Source of the DNA: Rhodothermales bacterium
Lineage (GTDB): Bacteria; Bacteroidota; Rhodothermia; Rhodothermales; VXPQ01
Reading direction: 5' to 3'
Length of the DNA stretch: 38,014 nucleotides
Assembly (NCBI GenBank): GCA_022825385.1
Contig: JAJDWX010000010.1
Location: 1-38,014 of the forward strand
Below are positions 8,060 to 17,835 of this stretch, one piece after another. Within the stretch, counting starts at the first letter, position 1; each line of letters begins with the position of its first letter. The position numbers and the translations under genes are program-made. Under the pieces are notes generated by a model. That model had not been told where the DNA came from, ran no database searches, and saw nothing but the letters and a program-made list of their open reading frames with translations.

Positions 8060-10003
8060 TTATGCGTCGGCCTCGATGTCGGCGGCGGATTCGCTGTCCT
8101 GCGGAGCCTGGGCGGTTTCCTCGCCGGGCCCCGCTTCTTCGGGAACGTCCGCTTGCCCAGGGCTACGCGCCGCCTCGGGCGCGGCCTCTTCCCCGTGCAG
8201 CGGCTCGCTTTCGACGGCAAGCACAGACTGAAGCACCCACTGCCGCGCAGGGCTCGCGTCAATGGAGCCGGTCAGGTATTGTTCGGCCATCAACGACCCG
8301 ATGGGGCCTGCGGCGACGGCGCCAAAACCGGCGTTCTCCACCTGAACCGCCACGGCGATTTGCGGATCGTCGTAGGGAGCGAACAGAATGAACACAGAAT
8401 CGTCCTTCCGGCCATGGGGAGCCTGAGCCGTACCGGTTTTTCCCCCGCTGGGAATGCCGGGAATCTGAATCCATCGTCCCGTCCCGGCTTCCATCACGCG
8501 CTTCATGCCTTCGCGCACCACATCGAAATGCGCCTCGCGTATCGGCAGTTTCGCCGGCGCGGCGATTTGCGGATACAGAATCTCCCCGGTCTCGGCATGC
8601 GCCATCCGGGTAACGAGGTGGGGCGTATACAGCGTCCCCCGATTGGCCACGGCGGCGGCGTACCGGGCCAGTTGCAAAGGCGTTACGCCCATGTCCCCTT
8701 GTCCCACGCCAAGGTTAATCGTATAGCCGGGGCCCCAGGCGGGGAAGCGCTGATCATAATAGGCGGAGTCGGGAATCAACCCGGACCCCTGCTCGCCAAT
8801 ATCCGTAGCTACCTGCTCGCCGAATCCGAACATGCGCGCATAGTCGCTGAACGCCTCGACATTCGTGCGCATCATCAATTCGAAGAAAAACGTGTTGCAC
8901 GATTTTTCCAGCGCCTCTTCCAGGGCGATGCGCCCGTGCGCGTCCATATCGCGAAACACGCTCGGGCCGCCAAGCGGGTGATAGCCTGCGCAGTGGACAT
9001 GCTCCGTCGGGGAGATGGTCCCTTCCTGAAGCGCCATCAGCGCCATAAACGGCTTCCAGGTCGAGCCCGGCGGCAACAGGTTCATCGTGGCCCGGTTGTA
9101 CAGCGGCTTCTCCGGACTGTTGATTAAATGGTCCCAGTCCTCGGGATCCATGGCCTCCGTAAACACATCCGGATCGTAGTCCGGCTTGCTCACAAGCGCC
9201 AGGATTTCGCCGCTGTTCGCGTCGAGCGCCACCGCGCCGCCCCGCTTGCCGACGAACAAAGACTCCGCCAGCGCTTGCAGGTCCGTATCCAGGCCAAGGT
9301 GCATGTCGTACCCGCTTGTCGGGGCGTGGTCGAAGGCGCCGTCCTGCCAGGAGTTGACCTCCAGGCCGTGTACGTTGACCACTTTGATTTCGGAGCCCAG
9401 ACTCCCGCGCAGGCCAAATTCGTATCGGCTTTCGACGCCGGACTTCCCGATCAGGTCGCCCTGCCGATATCCCCTTTCTTGCAGCCGGGCCAGTTCGCTG
9501 TCTGTGACTTCCCGGACATACCCAAGGACATGGGCGGCCGTGGCCTTCGTATGATACCGCCGACGGAAATCCTGGTCGTACCCGACGCCCGGCAATCGAT
9601 AGAAATTCTCCGCTACGCGGCTGAAAATATCTTCCGGCACGTCCCGGAACGCTTTCCCGGGCTGAAAGGCGCTGTAGCGGCGCAATTCGGCGAAACGAGC
9701 GGCAACCACGCTGTCGGGGACTTCCAGCAGGTCGGCGAGGAGCGGAATCTTGTCCGCGTCGAAACTCCGCGGGGTGATCGTAACCGTGTAGCTGGGCTCG
9801 TTGTTCACCAGGATGCGACCGTTCCGATCATAGATGGCGCCGCGGGCAGGCAATACCCTGCGCTCCCGAAGCGCATTCGTTTCGGATTCGCTGACGTAAT
9901 CGTCGGTGCGGATGAGTTGAAGTTGCGCCAGGCGCAAACTCAAAAGACCCATGGCGACGAGGATAACGCCGATAAAAACACGTCCGCGCAGCGTGTAATC
10001 CAT
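8060..10003 (-). CDS. mrdA: Penicillin-binding protein 2 (peptidoglycan DD-transpeptidase)
   Basis: Class B PBP that cross-links peptidoglycan during elongation, anchored by one N-terminal helix (~8-30) with its catalytic part in the periplasm. A PBP dimerisation domain occupies ~50-230. The transpeptidase domain has all three motifs: SxxK as STWK with S314 and K317, SxN as SCN with S368 and N370, and KTG at 522-524. After the domain ends (~590) there is an acidic, Ala/Glu/Pro-rich tail of about 55 residues with no visible fold, longer than usual for PBP2. The ATG at 10003 gives MDYTLRGRVF. It is the first gene of the minus-strand run, so the promoter should lie in 10004-10295. mreC and mreD are not seen in the window. 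Confidence 0.95.
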   Translation of the reverse strand: MDYTLRGRVFIGVILVAMGLLSLRLAQLQLIRTDDYVSESETNALRERRVLPARGAIYDRNGRILVNNEPSYTVTITPRSFDADKIPLLADLLEVPDSVVAARFAELRRYSAFQPGKAFRDVPEDIFSRVAENFYRLPGVGYDQDFRRRYHTKATAAHVLGYVREVTDSELARLQERGYRQGDLIGKSGVESRYEFGLRGSLGSEIKVVNVHGLEVNSWQDGAFDHAPTSGYDMHLGLDTDLQALAESLFVGKRGGAVALDANSGEILALVSKPDYDPDVFTEAMDPEDWDHLINSPEKPLYNRATMNLLPPGSTWKPFMALMALQEGTISPTEHVHCAGYHPLGGPSVFRDMDAHGRIALEEALEKSCNTFFFELMMRTNVEAFSDYARMFGFGEQVATDIGEQGSGLIPDSAYYDQRFPAWGPGYTINLGVGQGDMGVTPLQLARYAAAVANRGTLYTPHLVTRMAHAETGEILYPQIAAPAKLPIREAHFDVVREGMKRVMEAGTGRWIQIPGIPSGGKTGTAQAPHGRKDDSVFILFAPYDDPQIAVAVQVENAGFGAVAAGPIGSLMAEQYLTGSIDASPARQWVLQSVLAVESEPLHGEEAAPEAARSPGQADVPEEAGPGEETAQAPQDSESAADIEADA

Positions 10004-10295
10004 ACTATTTATCGTATCGCGTTCGTTATAAAAGGCCCGTTATGCAGCGCGCGGCGCGCAGGGAATACGCAGCCTTCTGAACAATCTGTAACGATCCAAA
10101 GCGGTTTTTGGTCAATCCGAAACGCCCGAAACGCAGAATTCTTGCGCGCATGCGCGAACCGGAAGCGTCCGCGCTCGTAAACAACCTTGCGCCGCCAGCC
10201 AAACGAACCTTGCGCGAATATCGCGTACGGCGCGGCATCGCCTACATAGCACGCCATTGCGGGAGTCCCGCTCTCCGACCCTGTCAGGACCGCCA
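10004..10295. promoter_or_regulatory. Divergent intergenic region between mrdA and the outer-membrane fusion gene
   Basis: About 290 bp must carry promoters in both directions. It includes a 12-bp perfect palindrome, CGCGCATGCGCG, near 10145-10156. A Shine-Dalgarno-like AGGA at about 10286 precedes the plus-strand ATG at 10296. I saw no canonical -35/-10 pair that I would commit to, and no convincing small gene. Confidence 0.4.
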
Positions 10296-13200
10296 ATGTT
10301 TCGAACCGCCTCCCTGCTTGCATATCTCCTCGTCTTTTGCGCATGCGCGGCGCTGACCCCCGCAACCGTCGAGGCGCAATACTTTGGTCGAAACAAGGTC
10401 CAGTACGATCGTTTCGATTTCAAGCATTTCGAAACCGAGCATTTCGTCATCTACTATTATCCCGAAGAGGAGCAGGCGGTTCGCGACGCGGCGCGCATGG
10501 CCGAGCGGTGGTACAGCCGGCATTCCCGCACGTACCTCCGGGAATTCAACGAAAAGAAACCGCTTATTTTCTATGCGAACGACGCCGATTTCCACCAGAC
10601 GAACGTAATCGGAGGGCTCATCGGGGAGGGCACCGGCGGCGTAACCGAATCGCTCAAGCAGCGCGTCATCATGCCGCTTACCGGCAGCTACGCCGAAACG
10701 GACCACGTATTGGGACACGAACTGGTCCACTCCTTCCAGTACGACATTGGCCTCAGCGACCAGGACCCGATCCGGTTCAATCTGGCGCTCTTGCCGTTGT
10801 GGATGATCGAAGGCACGGCGGAATATCTCTCCGTAGGACGCTCCGATTCGCACACGGCGATGTGGCTGCGGGACGCCTTGCTTCGGGACGATTTGCCCAC
10901 CATCGAACAGTTGACGCGCGACCAGCGCTATTTCCCGTATCGCTTCGGGCAGGCGTACATGGCCTATGTCGGCGGCAAATACGGCGACGCCGCCGTGGCG
11001 AACCTGTTCAAACTGGCGGGGCGGGCCGGTGTGGACTCTGCGTTCGTATACGCGCTGGGCATTACGACCGACTCGCTCTCTACGGAATGGAAGCAGGTGG
11101 TGCGCAAAACCTACGAGCCGTTCATGGAGAACAAAACGCCGCCCGAAGAATCGGGACGGCGCATCCTCGCCCCGGACATCGACGGGGGCGAAGTGAACCT
11201 TTCTCCTGCGCTCAGCCCGGACGGGGACTACATTGCGTTTCTGTCGGAAAGAGATTTGTTCTCCATCAACCTGTTCGTGGCGGACGCGAAAACGGGCAAG
11301 GTCATATCGAGCCTGAAGAACCCGGCGGCGAACCCCCACATGGACGCGCTGCGCTTCATCCAGTCCGCCGGGTCCTGGTCGCCGGACGGACGGCGGCTGG
11401 CCTTCGTTTCCTTTGCGGACGGGGACAACCGGATATCCATTTTCGACGTCAGGCGGCGGAAAGTGCGCCAGAACATCGCCGTGGAAGGGGTTACCGCGCT
11501 GACGAACCTCGCCTGGTCGCCGGACGGTTCCTCCATTGCGTTTACCGGACTGGAAGGCGGCATCAGCGACCTGTACGTGCTGAACCTCGAAACAAGCGCC
11601 GTGCGGCAGCTAACCAATGATCGGTACGCAGACCTGCAACCGGACTGGTCGCCGGACGGAAAATACATTGCCTTTACGACGGATCGGGGCGAGAACCCTA
11701 CGGACTTCGACCAGCTGGAGTATCAGAAAAACGGGATTGCGCTGTTCGACCTGGAGCGCAACGAAATACGGTCGTTGCGGCCTTTCGGCGATGTGCTGCA
11801 TCACAATCCGCAATTCTCGCCGGACGGCAAGGACCTCTATTTCATCAGCGATCAAAACGGCTTCAAGGACGTCTACCGGCTTGATCTGGCCTCCGAACAG
11901 GCGTACCGGATCACCAACCTGGCCACAGGGGTCAGCGGCATCACCGCGTTGTCTCCGGCCATGTCGGTGGCGGACCGCAGCGGCCAGATGTCCTTTTCCG
12001 TATTTTCGGACAATGCGTATACGGTGTACGTTCGGGAGCCGGACGAACTCCGGGGCGAACCGGCGCCGCCCCAGCCCGCCGGGCATATTGCTACGGCAAG
12101 CGTCCTGCCCCCGATCCGGTCGCTCAACGAAGGGCTGGTGGGCAACTACCTCAACGATTCGATGACGGGCCTGCCCCGCCCGGGCCTGCAATGGCCCGTA
12201 CAGGAGTACAAATCCAGCCTCGAACTGGATTACGTAGCCCCTCCGACCATCGGGGTGGCGGCGGGCGGCTTGTACGGAACGCAAGTCGCGGGCGGCATCG
12301 GCTTTGCGTTCTCGGACATGCTTGGCAACCGGAACCTGTACCTGATCGCGCAAGCCCAGGGCACGTTCAAGGATATCGGGGGGCAGGCCTCCTATATCGA
12401 TTACGGGCAGCGCATAAACCTGGGCGCCTCGGCAGGACATATTCCGATCCTGTACGGCTATTCCGCCGGCGGATTCGTGGAGGGATACCAGGTGGTGGAA
12501 CAGCTGCGGCAACGCATCTTCATCGACCAGGTGGCGGGCATCGCGCAGTATCCGTTCAGCCAAACGCGGCGGGTCGAGGCGAATGCGGGGTTCGTCCGGT
12601 ACGGATTCGACAACGAGGTGGAGCAGTTCGTGGGGTCGGGCTTTTCCTTCGGCCGAAATCGCGTCGATCCCGACGAATCCCTGTTTTTCCAGGGAATTAC
12701 CGAACGAAAACCCTTCTATTTTTTCCAGGCCGGGCTGGCCTTTGTCGGAGATTACTCCTTCAACGGATTCACCTCGCCGATCAGCGGGGGGCGCTACCGC
12801 ATCGAAGTCTCTCCGAACATCGGAAGCGAGACCTTCGTGCGCGGGCTGTTCGATTACCGGCAATACCTGTACGTAGCGCCCGCCACGCTCGCCGTGCGCG
12901 GACTGCACATCGGCAACTACGGGGCCAGGTCCACAGACGATCTCTTCACCACGCAATACCTCGGCTATTCTTACTACCCCGCGTTCGTTCGCGGATACAA
13001 TTTCCGGTCGTTCGAAACATCGGAATGCATCCCCACCGACATAGGCTTTTCCGGCCAGTGCCCCTCGATGGATCGTTTGCGGGGTACGCACGTGGCCCTG
13101 ACGAGCGTGGAAGTTCGCATCCCGTTTCTGGGAACCGAGCAACTGGGGCTTATTTCGTTTCCGTATCTCCCGACCGAACTGGCCTTGTTCGCGGACGGCG

Positions 13201-13400
13201 GCGTAGCATGGAGCAAAGACAGTTCGCCGGCGCTCAAATTCGAGCGGGACACCAACGAACACGTACCCGTCTTCAGCGCAGGCATGGCTGCGCGCGTCAA
13301 TATTTTGGGGTACATTGTGCTGGAATCGTATTATGCATATCCTTTCCAGCGCCCGAAAGCCGGTTGGCAATTGGGATTCCGCCTGGCGCCCGGCTGGTAA
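10296..13400 (+). CDS. Outer-membrane fusion: HExxH peptidase-like domain, beta-propeller and beta-barrel
   Basis: This 1,034-residue protein starts with a clear signal peptide (~1-28, cleavage near VEAQ). Residues ~35-270 resemble a gluzincin metallopeptidase of the MA-like type, with HELVH at 141-145 and a downstream EGTAE at 172-176 that could supply the third zinc ligand. Residues ~290-620 hold at least five PD40/WD40-like blades with repeated W/FSPDG motifs (ALSPDG, SWSPDG, AWSPDG, DWSPDG, QFSPDG). Residues ~660-1034 look like a BamA/surface-antigen beta-barrel. The ATG at 10296 was chosen over an upstream frame because of the AGGA site and the signal peptide. Inference: the peptidase and propeller sit at the outer membrane, anchored by the barrel. 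The substrate is unknown. pyrD follows after 17 bp. Confidence 0.75.
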   Translation: MFRTASLLAYLLVFCACAALTPATVEAQYFGRNKVQYDRFDFKHFETEHFVIYYYPEEEQAVRDAARMAERWYSRHSRTYLREFNEKKPLIFYANDADFHQTNVIGGLIGEGTGGVTESLKQRVIMPLTGSYAETDHVLGHELVHSFQYDIGLSDQDPIRFNLALLPLWMIEGTAEYLSVGRSDSHTAMWLRDALLRDDLPTIEQLTRDQRYFPYRFGQAYMAYVGGKYGDAAVANLFKLAGRAGVDSAFVYALGITTDSLSTEWKQVVRKTYEPFMENKTPPEESGRRILAPDIDGGEVNLSPALSPDGDYIAFLSERDLFSINLFVADAKTGKVISSLKNPAANPHMDALRFIQSAGSWSPDGRRLAFVSFADGDNRISIFDVRRRKVRQNIAVEGVTALTNLAWSPDGSSIAFTGLEGGISDLYVLNLETSAVRQLTNDRYADLQPDWSPDGKYIAFTTDRGENPTDFDQLEYQKNGIALFDLERNEIRSLRPFGDVLHHNPQFSPDGKDLYFISDQNGFKDVYRLDLASEQAYRITNLATGVSGITALSPAMSVADRSGQMSFSVFSDNAYTVYVREPDELRGEPAPPQPAGHIATASVLPPIRSLNEGLVGNYLNDSMTGLPRPGLQWPVQEYKSSLELDYVAPPTIGVAAGGLYGTQVAGGIGFAFSDMLGNRNLYLIAQAQGTFKDIGGQASYIDYGQRINLGASAGHIPILYGYSAGGFVEGYQVVEQLRQRIFIDQVAGIAQYPFSQTRRVEANAGFVRYGFDNEVEQFVGSGFSFGRNRVDPDESLFFQGITERKPFYFFQAGLAFVGDYSFNGFTSPISGGRYRIEVSPNIGSETFVRGLFDYRQYLYVAPATLAVRGLHIGNYGARSTDDLFTTQYLGYSYYPAFVRGYNFRSFETSECIPTDIGFSGQCPSMDRLRGTHVALTSVEVRIPFLGTEQLGLISFPYLPTELALFADGGVAWSKDSSPALKFERDTNEHVPVFSAGMAARVNILGYIVLESYYAYPFQRPKAGWQLGFRLAPGW

Positions 13401-13417
13401 GGCAACAAGGCCCCCGG

Positions 13418-14524
13418 ATGTACGACATTTTCCGCACCGCACTGTTCAGGTTAGACCCCGAGCAAGCCCATTACCTCGCCGCTTGCGCCGCGCGAAGCGT
13501 GCAATTCGCCCGGGCAGAGCAGGCGCTGAAAAAAATATTTGCGTTCGAGGATGCGCGCCTCGAACAAACGCTTTGGGGCCATACCTTCCCGTCTCCGGTC
13601 GGCCTTGCCGCCGGGTTCGACAAGAATGCGTCGCTGGCGGCGTTCTGGCATGCGCTGGGATTCGGCTTTGCGGAAATCGGCTCGGTCACGGCCTGGCCAT
13701 CCCGGGGAAATCCCCGCCCGCGCGCCTTTCGCCTGATCGAAGACGAAGCGCTCGTCAACCGGATGGGCCTCAACAACAAGGGCGTCCGCAACATTGCCCG
13801 GCGCCTTCGCCTCACCGCCCCCCGGAGCCGCATTCCCCTCGGAATCAATATCGCCAGTACGCATGGCCGCGCGCTTGCGGGCAACTCGGCCGTGGAAGAT
13901 TTCCGCTTGAGTTTCAAAACCATCGCGGACCAGGGGGCCTATGTTGCGCTGAATATTTCCTGTCCGAATACGCCGGACGGCAAAACCTTCGAGGACCCGG
14001 GGTCTCTGGAAATCCTTTTGAAGGCCATCATGGAGCAACGAAGGGAATCGGCGCCCGACGCGCCCGTGCTGCTGAAACTGCCGCCGCCCGTTTCCGATCA
14101 GATCGTATTCGACAGCGGCCTGCAGGACATCGTCCGGCTTGCCCGCGAATACGGGGTTACGGGGTTCGTGGCCGCCAACACGGCCCCCGACCGGGAAGGA
14201 CTCGCCGCGCAGCCTGACCGCCTCGCCGCCATCGGCAGGGGCGGACTAAGCGGACGACCGCTCGAATCCCGCGCCACGCACCTTGTGCGGCATCTGTACC
14301 GGCTCACGGAAGGCGCAATGCCCATTATTGGCGTGGGCGGCGTATTTTCCGCCGAGGACGCCTACCGGAAAATCCGCGCCGGGGCCTCGCTCGTGCAACT
14401 GTACACCGCGCTCGTGTACCGCGGCCCGGACGTCGTACGCGAGATCAAGACCGGGCTGGCGCAGCTGCTCGAACGGGACGGGCTCGATTCGGTTGCGGAC
14501 GCGGTGGGCGCAGACGCCGCATAA
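13418..14524 (+). CDS. pyrD: Dihydroorotate dehydrogenase, class 2-like
   Basis: Oxidises dihydroorotate to orotate in pyrimidine synthesis, using FMN. The 368-residue length and N-terminal helical extension (DPEQAHYLAACAAR) fit the membrane-associated, quinone-dependent class 2. FMN-binding motifs include GLAAGFDKNA, EIGSVTAWPSRGNPRPR, NRMGLNNKG and IIGVGGVFSAEDAY. The catalytic-loop motif reads NISCPNTPDG with Cys182, whereas well-studied class 2 enzymes have serine there and class 1 enzymes have cysteine. The open frame continues far upstream, but the ATG at 13418, 17 bp after the previous stop and with AAGG before it, gives a normal start (MYDIFRTALFRLDPEQAH). Confidence 0.95.
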   Translation: MYDIFRTALFRLDPEQAHYLAACAARSVQFARAEQALKKIFAFEDARLEQTLWGHTFPSPVGLAAGFDKNASLAAFWHALGFGFAEIGSVTAWPSRGNPRPRAFRLIEDEALVNRMGLNNKGVRNIARRLRLTAPRSRIPLGINIASTHGRALAGNSAVEDFRLSFKTIADQGAYVALNISCPNTPDGKTFEDPGSLEILLKAIMEQRRESAPDAPVLLKLPPPVSDQIVFDSGLQDIVRLAREYGVTGFVAANTAPDREGLAAQPDRLAAIGRGGLSGRPLESRATHLVRHLYRLTEGAMPIIGVGGVFSAEDAYRKIRAGASLVQLYTALVYRGPDVVREIKTGLAQLLERDGLDSVADAVGADAA

Positions 14525-14553
14525 CGCCCTTTTTCCTTGCCCGCCAGCAAGCC

Positions 14554-17500
14554 GTGCCTGTCCCTGCGACTCGTCTTTTTATCAGCGCCCTTCTCTGCGC
14601 CGCCGCGCTTGTTTGCGGCGGGACAGCGTCGGCGCGCGCGCAGTCGGCGGCCACCACCGGCATCATACGGGGCACCGTATACAGCGCTTCGGGCGAGCCC
14701 GTGCCCGACGCCGGGATCATTATCCACCACCTCGACACCGGCCTGCGCACGATCGTCGAAACCTCGGCTACGGGGGCCTTTGCGCGGGCGCTGCTGCCGC
14801 GCGGCGAATATAATATCCTGGTCGTCTCCGAAACCAACCTGGGCGAAATCCGCCGGGAAGGGCTGGCGCTGCATACCGGCGAAACGCTCGTCCTCGACCT
14901 TGCCTTTGCCGTCATCGACCTGGAAGAAATCACGGTAACCGCCCCCGAAACGCCGCTTCTCGATCCGGAAGACGCGACCCGCTCGCAGCGCCTTTCCGAG
15001 GACATCGTGGACGCCTTGCCCAACAACGGCCGAAACCTGCTCGACCTGACCCTGCTGACTCCCGGCGTCTCCATCGGACAAGGGCCGGACGGAGACGTGC
15101 TCAACATCGCCGGACAGCGGGGGATATTCAACAATTTCATGGTCGATGGCGCCGATTTCAACAATCCCTTTTTCGGCGAACAGCGCGGCGGGCAGCGGCC
15201 TGCGTTTACCTTCAATCAGGACGCCGTGGAAGAGATGGTCGTCGTAAGCCAGGGGGCGCCCGCCGAATTCGGCCGTTCCGCAGGCGGATTCATCCATGTC
15301 GTGACGCGCTCCGGGACCAACGATTTCCAGGGATCGGCGCACTATTTCGGGCAATGGGACGCCGTCGCCGCCGAATATCGCGCGGAAAGGGGAGGCGGCA
15401 AGCCATCCTTTGGACGAAATCAGTTCGGATTTACGCTGGGCGGACCCATCGTACGGGACCGCGCCTTCTTCTTCGCCGCCTACGATCAGCAGGTTTCGTC
15501 CGAAACGAAGCAGACAGACCGGGCGGTGCAGCGGCCGGCGGAACTGGAAAAACTGGAAAATTTCCTGCGCGCGCAGTGGCCCGGGCGCTTCGAAAACGAA
15601 TTCGGACCCATCTCCCGCAGCGACGACGCCCGCGCCCTGACCGCCAAGCTGGACTTCCACCTGAACACGCAGAACCAGGCTTCCATAAAATACAACTACG
15701 CCTGGTCCGAACAGGCGAACGGCACCTTCGACGTGGATTCCTGGGGACGCTCGGCGAACGGGATCGAGCAGGACTATTCGCACGCCGTCAATGTCGGCTT
15801 GCGGTCTTTGCTGGGCAATGCGGCGTTTAACGAATTCCGCGCCCAGTGGGCCGTGGAGCATCGCCCGCGCCGCTATCGGGGGCCTGTTTTGCCGGACGCC
15901 GACCCGCCGCCCACCCCCCAGTTCGACGAAATGGGCGGGCGCCCCTTTCCCGACATCGGCATGGATTTCGCCGACGGGTTCCGGATCGGCCTGCCGTACT
16001 TCCTGCCGGTGCACCCCAGCAAAGACGGGCGGCTGCAACTCGTCAACAATGTTTCCTTTCTGGCGGGCAACCACCTCTTCAAAACCGGGGCAGAATACAA
16101 CCGCACCACCGTAACGCAACAATTTATCGGCTTCGCCAACGGGCGGTACATTTTCGATTCGGTGGACGGGTTCATCGGGTTCGTGGAACAGGGGAACCGG
16201 TATGTTACCTGTTCGGACGGCTCCAGCAGCGCGGAGGGCATTTGCCCGGAAGGAACGTCGATCGCCGGCCCGGCGCTGTTGTATCTGCAATCGGCGACGG
16301 TCCCCGGCGTGCCTCCCGAAAACCTCGGGGTCCAGACCCTGCGGGCCCACGAGCTGGCGCTGTTCGTACAGGACGCCTGGACGATCGGAACCGACCTGAT
16401 CCTGCATCTGGGGCTGCGCTGGGAAGGGGTATGGCATCCGGACGTGTTCGTGAAGCCGGAGGATACGTTCTATGCGCCGTATCTGAGCGATCCGCGGTTT
16501 CCCTCAGACGGGACCATTCCCGACGACCTCGACAATTTCCAGCCTCGCCTGGGATTGACCTGGAATGTCGGGGGAAAGAACGCCACGGTGGCGCGCGCCA
16601 ACGCCGGATCGTATTATGCGCGCATACCGGGGCTGGTCTTCGCGGCGCCGCGCTCCACCAACGGCGCGTACCAGCAGATTCTGTTCCGAAGCAGCGCCGA
16701 TTCGCCCGCGCTGGGCCCCGTGCCCGCTGTCGACGCCTTGATCGACGGGTCCGATACGGTCCCCTTCCTGCCGGACGTCCATGTCGTCGGGCGCGATCTG
16801 GAACTGCCGCGCACCTGGTCGTTCAGCGCCGGGATAGACCATGCGCTTGGCGCCGGCCTGGCGGCGAGCGTGTCCTGGCAGCATGCCCGCACCGATCATC
16901 TTTTTCGCTTTGTGGATCGGAACGCCGCCGCGCTCGGATCGCCCTTCGGCGCGGGGACGCACCCGGACGGCGGCGGGCTCGCTACGCTGTACGCCGTAGA
17001 AAGCACGGCCCGCTCGCGGTACCACGGAATCACGCTGGGCGCGCGGGGACGGGACGCACTGAGGGGCCTGCTGGATTTCGAAGCCAGTTACACCCTTTCG
17101 TTCGACCGCTCCGACGACGACAACGAACGCGACCCGTTCACGTTTACGTACGCAGACGCCCGCAATCTGTCGCCGGAATACGGCTGGTCCGACCGCGACC
17201 GACGCCATCGGTTCGCCGGGTATTTCGCCTTTGCGCTTCCGGGGAAGATTTCGTTCAGCAACATTTTCCGGTATCTTTCGGCCTCGCCGGTTTCCGAGCG
17301 GTGCGACCGGCGAGGGGAACGCGCCGACGCGCCGGCGGACCGCGTCTGCGCGGACGGCGCGATCCTGCAGCGCAACACCCTGCGGCGGAACAACGCCTTC
17401 TTTACCTGGGACGCGCGGCTCGCGCGCGCATTCGGGACCCGGGCCCGGCTCGAAGTCATGGTCGATTTTTTCAATGTCACGAATGCGGACAATTTTCTTG

Positions 17501-17601
17501 ACGCCGCCCTGGGCTCGCTCCTCTTCAACTTCGACGGCACGATTCGCAGCGGCCTCGGGGACACGCGGCGGGCGCAAATAGGAGCCAAGCTGCGTTTCTG
17601 A
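14554..17601 (+). CDS. TonB-dependent receptor, Oar-like, with carboxypeptidase-regulatory domain
   Basis: Outer-membrane receptor of 1,015 residues. It has a signal peptide (~1-30), a carboxypeptidase-regulatory-like beta-sandwich (~37-120), a TonB-box-like EEITVTAP near 128-135, and a plug domain (~140-255) with VDGADFNNPFF and the closing VVTRSGTNDFQG. A large beta-barrel runs to the final phenylalanine (AKLRF), the expected barrel-assembly signal. The Oar-like architecture gives no firm substrate, and there is no SusD-type lipoprotein beside it. It starts with GTG 29 bp after pyrD stops, with no strong ribosome site. The downstream gap leads to tRNA-Pro. Confidence 0.88.
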   Translation: MPVPATRLFISALLCAAALVCGGTASARAQSAATTGIIRGTVYSASGEPVPDAGIIIHHLDTGLRTIVETSATGAFARALLPRGEYNILVVSETNLGEIRREGLALHTGETLVLDLAFAVIDLEEITVTAPETPLLDPEDATRSQRLSEDIVDALPNNGRNLLDLTLLTPGVSIGQGPDGDVLNIAGQRGIFNNFMVDGADFNNPFFGEQRGGQRPAFTFNQDAVEEMVVVSQGAPAEFGRSAGGFIHVVTRSGTNDFQGSAHYFGQWDAVAAEYRAERGGGKPSFGRNQFGFTLGGPIVRDRAFFFAAYDQQVSSETKQTDRAVQRPAELEKLENFLRAQWPGRFENEFGPISRSDDARALTAKLDFHLNTQNQASIKYNYAWSEQANGTFDVDSWGRSANGIEQDYSHAVNVGLRSLLGNAAFNEFRAQWAVEHRPRRYRGPVLPDADPPPTPQFDEMGGRPFPDIGMDFADGFRIGLPYFLPVHPSKDGRLQLVNNVSFLAGNHLFKTGAEYNRTTVTQQFIGFANGRYIFDSVDGFIGFVEQGNRYVTCSDGSSSAEGICPEGTSIAGPALLYLQSATVPGVPPENLGVQTLRAHELALFVQDAWTIGTDLILHLGLRWEGVWHPDVFVKPEDTFYAPYLSDPRFPSDGTIPDDLDNFQPRLGLTWNVGGKNATVARANAGSYYARIPGLVFAAPRSTNGAYQQILFRSSADSPALGPVPAVDALIDGSDTVPFLPDVHVVGRDLELPRTWSFSAGIDHALGAGLAASVSWQHARTDHLFRFVDRNAAALGSPFGAGTHPDGGGLATLYAVESTARSRYHGITLGARGRDALRGLLDFEASYTLSFDRSDDDNERDPFTFTYADARNLSPEYGWSDRDRRHRFAGYFAFALPGKISFSNIFRYLSASPVSERCDRRGERADAPADRVCADGAILQRNTLRRNNAFFTWDARLARAFGTRARLEVMVDFFNVTNADNFLDAALGSLLFNFDGTIRSGLGDTRRAQIGAKLRF

Positions 17602-17758
17602 GCGGCGGGAACGAGAACCAGGGCGGGAAACCCTCGGGGAAAACATGCGTTATAATTTGTAACGGCGGTTTTTGGACTTTTCGCAACGCAGGGGTAAAGC
17701 GGTTTCCTTGCCGCGTTCGCCGCCGATTCAGATTTTTCAAGAGGGGTAATCGGTTTTT
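17602..17758 (+). promoter_or_regulatory. Leader region of tRNA-Pro with TATAAT box
   Basis: This gap contains TATAAT at 17651-17656 inside a near-palindrome (GTTATAATTTGTAAC), about 100 bp before the tRNA. No matching -35 is visible at the correct spacing, so the promoter call is weak. A short AGGG/CCCT inverted repeat near 17620-17634 could help end the upstream receptor transcript, but no T-run follows it. Confidence 0.3.

Positions 17759-17835
<77 letters not shown>

Noticed and set aside
6244-8391. Plus-strand frame of 715 codons
   Set aside because: It lies antisense to argS, rodA and mrdA, is rich in Arg, His and Pro, and has no recognisable domain; it is an effect of G+C-rich codon use.
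12191-13417. Upstream extension of the pyrD frame
   Set aside because: It overlaps the outer-membrane fusion gene in another frame; PyrD similarity begins only at the ATG at 13418.
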